Source of the DNA: Streptomyces corallincola
Lineage (GTDB): Bacteria > Actinomycetota > Actinomycetes > Streptomycetales > Streptomycetaceae
NCBI RefSeq assembly: GCF_019104725.1
Contig: NZ_JAHRXF010000013.1
Coordinates: forward strand, 62,001-126,000
Length of the DNA: 64,000 nt
Direction of reading: 5' to 3'
Part shown: positions 61,703 to 64,000 of the stretch, piece after piece
Layout: each line of letters begins with the position of its first letter
How positions within the stretch are numbered: the first letter of the stretch is position 1
Notes under the pieces: generated by a model
Told to the model about the DNA's origin: nothing
Database searches by the model: none
Seen by the model: the letters and a program-made list of their open reading frames with translations, nothing else
Program-made: the position numbers and the translations under genes

Positions 61703-62382
61703 ACCCGGCCGCCGCCACCGGCTCCGCCCCCAGCCCCGCCCCGCAGCCCGTACTCCTCCCCGAGCCCAAGCGGCTCGGCGCCCTCGCCCGGCTCGCCCCC
61801 GAACCGATGAAGGTCGTCCTCAACTGGGGTCGCCGCTACTCCCTCTGGGTCTTCAACTTCGGCCTCGCCTGCTGCGCCATCGAATTCATCGCCGCGTCGA
61901 TGGCCCGCCACGACTTCATCCGGCTCGGCGTCATCCCCTTCGCACCGGGTCCGCGCCAGGCCGATCTGATGGTCGTATCGGGCACGGTGACCGACAAGAT
62001 GGCGCCCGCCGTGAAGCGCCTCTACGAGCAGATGCCCGAACCGAAGTACGTCATCTCCTTCGGCGCCTGCTCCAACTGCGGCGGACCGTACTGGGACTCG
62101 TACTCCGTCACCAAGGGCGTGGACCAGATCATCCCGGTGGACGTCTACGTCCCCGGCTGCCCGCCCCGCCCCGAGGCGCTGCTCCAGGGCATCCTCAAAC
62201 TCCAGGAGAAGATCGCCCGCGAGTCCCTCGGTGAGCGCTACGGCACCCCCGCCGACCGCCCGTCCCCGGCCGCCCTCCAGAGCGACCTCGTACGCCCCCC
62301 AGCCACGCCCGGTGCGACTGATACGACAGATGCGACTGATGTGACAGGCGTGACCGGTGTGTCCGAGGGGGACGCCCGATGA
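61693..62382 (+). CDS. nuoB2: NADH-quinone oxidoreductase subunit B, second copy
   Basis: A 229-residue paralog of NuoB. The N2 ligands are intact: [17 protein letters not shown] and [11 protein letters not shown]. The N-terminus is Pro/Ala-rich, and the C-terminal 40 residues contain Thr/Asp repeats ([16 protein letters not shown]) coded by a degenerate GACTGATGTGACAG-like repeat. ATGA overlap with nuoC2. Confidence 0.96.
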   Translation: MDVNPAAATGSAPSPAPQPVLLPEPKRLGALARLAPEPMKVVLNWGRRYSLWVFNFGLACCAIEFIAASMARHDFIRLGVIPFAPGPRQADLMVVSGTVTDKMAPAVKRLYEQMPEPKYVISFGACSNCGGPYWDSYSVTKGVDQIIPVDVYVPGCPPRPEALLQGILKLQEKIARESLGERYGTPADRPSPAALQSDLVRPPATPGATDTTDATDVTGVTGVSEGDAR

Positions 62383-64000
62383 GCACGGTCGGCTGGCTGC
62401 CCGCCCCCGCCGGGGAACTCTTCGGCCCGGACGCCACGGCCGAGGAGTCGTACGACGTCCTGACCGTGGACGTGCCCCCGGCCGTCTGGCTCACCGCCCT
62501 GGACACGGCCCGGACCACTCTCGGCTGCACCTACTTCGACTGGCTCAGTGCGGTGGACGAACCCGGCACCGGCTTCCGGATCTGCGCCCACGTCGCCGCC
62601 CTCGGACCGGTCCGGCGCCTCCTGCTGCGTACGACCGTCCCGCACGAGAACCCGGCGCTGCCGTCCGCCGTCGGCGTCTACGCGGGCGCCGCCTGGCACG
62701 AGCGCGAGACCCACGAGATGTTCGGCGTCTCCTTCACGGACCACCCCAGCCTCACGCACCTCCTCCTTCCCGACAGCTTCGAAGGCCACCCCCTCCGCAA
62801 GGACTTCGTCCTCGCCGCCCGCGTGGCCAAGGCGTGGCCCGGCGCGAAGGAGCCCGGCGAGTCCGAGCACGGCGCCCCCAAGCGCCGCCAGATGCTGCCC
62901 CCCGGCGTCCCCGACCCCAACGAGTGGGGCCCCCTCAAGGGTCAGCTCCCCGCCGCTCCCGCCCGCCCAGCCCGGGGCACCGCACGTACGACCGCCGACC
63001 GCCCGGCCCCCGGCCGGTCGGGGACGCCCACCGGGGCCGCGGGCTCAACTCCCGTTACCGGCGGCCCAGGCACGGAGCCCGAAGCACCCGTCACCGGTGC
63101 CACCCGCCCCCGCCGCACACGCACCGCGAGCCAGGGCTCAGCCAGCCAAACCACCGGTACGCAGGGGGAGTCCCCGGACCGGACACCCCCCACCCCGGAG
63201 CCCCCGGCCGCGTCCGGCCCACGTCGCTCCCGGACCGCGTCGGGCGGCTCGGCCTCCCAGTGCCCTGCCCCCGAGCAGCAGATCCCGGAGGCCGGTGCCC
63301 CCAGCGGCCCTGACGCTCCGGCCGCGTCCGGCCCGCGTCGTTCCCGCAGCGCGTCGGATGGCTCGGCCTCCCAACGCCCTGCCCCCGAGCAGCAGATCCC
63401 GGAGGCCGGTGCCTCCAGCGGCCCTGACGCTCCGGCCGCGTCCGGCCCGCGTCGTTCCCGCAGCGCGTCGGATGGCTCGGCTTCCCAGCGCCCTGCCGCT
63501 GGCGTCTCACCCTCCGAGCAGCCCCCGCAGGACGACACCTCTAGCGCCCCCGCGGCTCCAGCTCCGTCCGGCCCGCGTCGCTCCCGCAGCGCATCGGGTG
63601 GCTCGGCCTCTCAACGCCCCGTCTCTGAGCAGCAGCCCCCGGAGGACGGCACCCCTAGCGCCCCCGCCGCTCCAGCTCCGTCCGGCCCTCGCCGTTCCCG
63701 CAGTGCGTCAGGCGGCTCGGCCAGCCAGCGCACCCAGCCCCCGGCAGACCCCAGGCCCTCGGCGACCCCCGCCGCTCCCGCTCGCCCCTCCACCGCCCCG
63801 CGCAGCGCGGACGCCCCTTGGCACCACGCCCGCCCGGCCTTCGACGAGCCCACCGAGCCCGAGCAATCCACGAGCCCGGCACCAGACCCGGAGCAGAGGC
63901 CCGAACCGACGCCGCAGCCCAGGCCGGAGCCATCGGCGGAGCACCCCGGGCCCAAGCCGCACGCGGAGCCGGAATCCCACGCGGAGCCGCAATCCCAGAT
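62379..64000 (+). CDS. nuoC2: NADH-quinone oxidoreductase subunit C2 with long repetitive tail, 3' end missing
   Basis: The frame is open from ATG 62379 to the window end (540 codons visible). Residues 1-190 form a NuoC domain: [40 protein letters not shown] and [14 protein letters not shown]. Beyond that lies a disordered Pro/Ala/Ser/Arg tail of at least 350 residues with 38-residue tandem repeats ([21 protein letters not shown]), then a Pro/Glu-rich stretch. Typical NuoC is under 250 residues. The 4-bp overlap with nuoB2 argues the start is right. Where the tail ends, and whether another nuo domain follows, cannot be seen. Confidence 0.85.
   Translation, partial: MSTVGWLPAPAGELFGPDATAEESYDVLTVDVPPAVWLTALDTARTTLGCTYFDWLSAVDEPGTGFRICAHVAALGPVRRLLLRTTVPHENPALPSAVGVYAGAAWHERETHEMFGVSFTDHPSLTHLLLPDSFEGHPLRKDFVLAARVAKAWPGAKEPGESEHGAPKRRQMLPPGVPDPNEWGPLKGQLPAAPARPARGTARTTADRPAPGRSGTPTGAAGSTPVTGGPGTEPEAPVTGATRPRRTRTASQGSASQTTGTQGESPDRTPPTPEPPAASGPRRSRTASGGSASQCPAPEQQIPEAGAPSGPDAPAASGPRRSRSASDGSASQRPAPEQQIPEAGASSGPDAPAASGPRRSRSASDGSASQRPAAGVSPSEQPPQDDTSSAPAAPAPSGPRRSRSASGGSASQRPVSEQQPPEDGTPSAPAAPAPSGPRRSRSASGGSASQRTQPPADPRPSATPAAPARPSTAPRSADAPWHHARPAFDEPTEPEQSTSPAPDPEQRPEPTPQPRPEPSAEHPGPKPHAEPESHAEPQSQ
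63210..63791 (+). repeat. 114-bp tandem repeats coding the NuoC2 tail
   Basis: Units start at 63210, 63324, 63438, 63564 and 63678, with spacings 114, 114, 126 and 114 bp (38 or 42 codons). Units two and three are almost identical at DNA level; a diverged first unit ([16 protein letters not shown]) precedes them. Each unit codes an [10 protein letters not shown] core. Confidence 0.9.

Noticed and set aside
62942..63992. Several minus-strand frames under the NuoC2 tail
   Set aside because: They mirror the 114-bp repeat; the plus frame continues without a break from a clear NuoC domain.

Overview
The window is about 73% GC, uses many GTG starts with strong GC3 bias, and carries SARP/AfsR regulators, the futalosine menaquinone route and a 14-gene nuo operon. 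It is a chromosomal core segment of a Streptomyces or very close relative. From memory the order resembles the SCO45xx-SCO46xx region of S. coelicolor; that was not checked. No rRNA, tRNA, CRISPR array, transposase or integrase was seen.

Layout. 1-7.5 kb: the 3' part of an AMP-forming acyl-CoA ligase, then a small regulatory island. The island holds a degenerate ATP-grasp-like protein, a short SARP, a full AfsR-type SARP-NB-ARC-TPR regulator and a convergent 63-residue secreted peptide. Three of these genes (not the AfsR-type one) have upstream triplets of a GGKARCS-like heptamer spaced exactly 11 bp, the geometry of SARP operators. 7.6-17 kb: cold-shock protein, then menaquinone genes (mqnA, mqnC, menG, a MenJ/geranylgeranyl-reductase-like flavoprotein) mixed with a prepilin peptidase, an amidohydrolase fragment, a PASTA protein, an acetyltransferase, peptide deformylase and an NlpC/P60 hydrolase. 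17-33 kb: nuoA-N, translationally coupled, behind a promoter with a Rex-type operator, ended by a strong hairpin. 33-43 kb: recQ, an orphan M56 protease, fumarylacetoacetase, then an ATP-grasp/flavoprotein pair with CACATG-rich palindromes upstream of and between the two genes, a small Pro/Gln-rich protein, a Cof-type phosphatase and a secreted transglycosylase behind a c-di-AMP (ydaO) riboswitch. 43-53 kb: polyprenyl diphosphate synthase (probably the menaquinone side chain), a structured leader, a LolA-like protein with an ABC exporter, a TPR-like protein, a VOC protein, RarD, and a divergent quinone-reductase/HxlR pair. 53-64 kb: korAB (2-oxoacid:ferredoxin oxidoreductase), a response regulator and two tandem paralogous sensor kinases on the minus strand, divergent from a second nuo cluster (nuoA2-B2-C2) that runs off the window end.

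How it works together. Much of the window serves electron transfer: quinone synthesis and tailoring, a polyprenyl donor, the NADH-dependent Complex I under redox control, and a second Complex I beside a ferredoxin-reducing KorAB, which suggests ferredoxin-linked input there (inference). Cell-wall hydrolases form a second theme, one under c-di-AMP control.

Most worth a second look: the SARP/pseudo-ATP-grasp/peptide island, the CACATGTG arrays around the ATP-grasp/flavoprotein pair, the Ser/Arg-rich 38-residue repeat tail on NuoC2, and the microsatellites between the tandem kinase genes.
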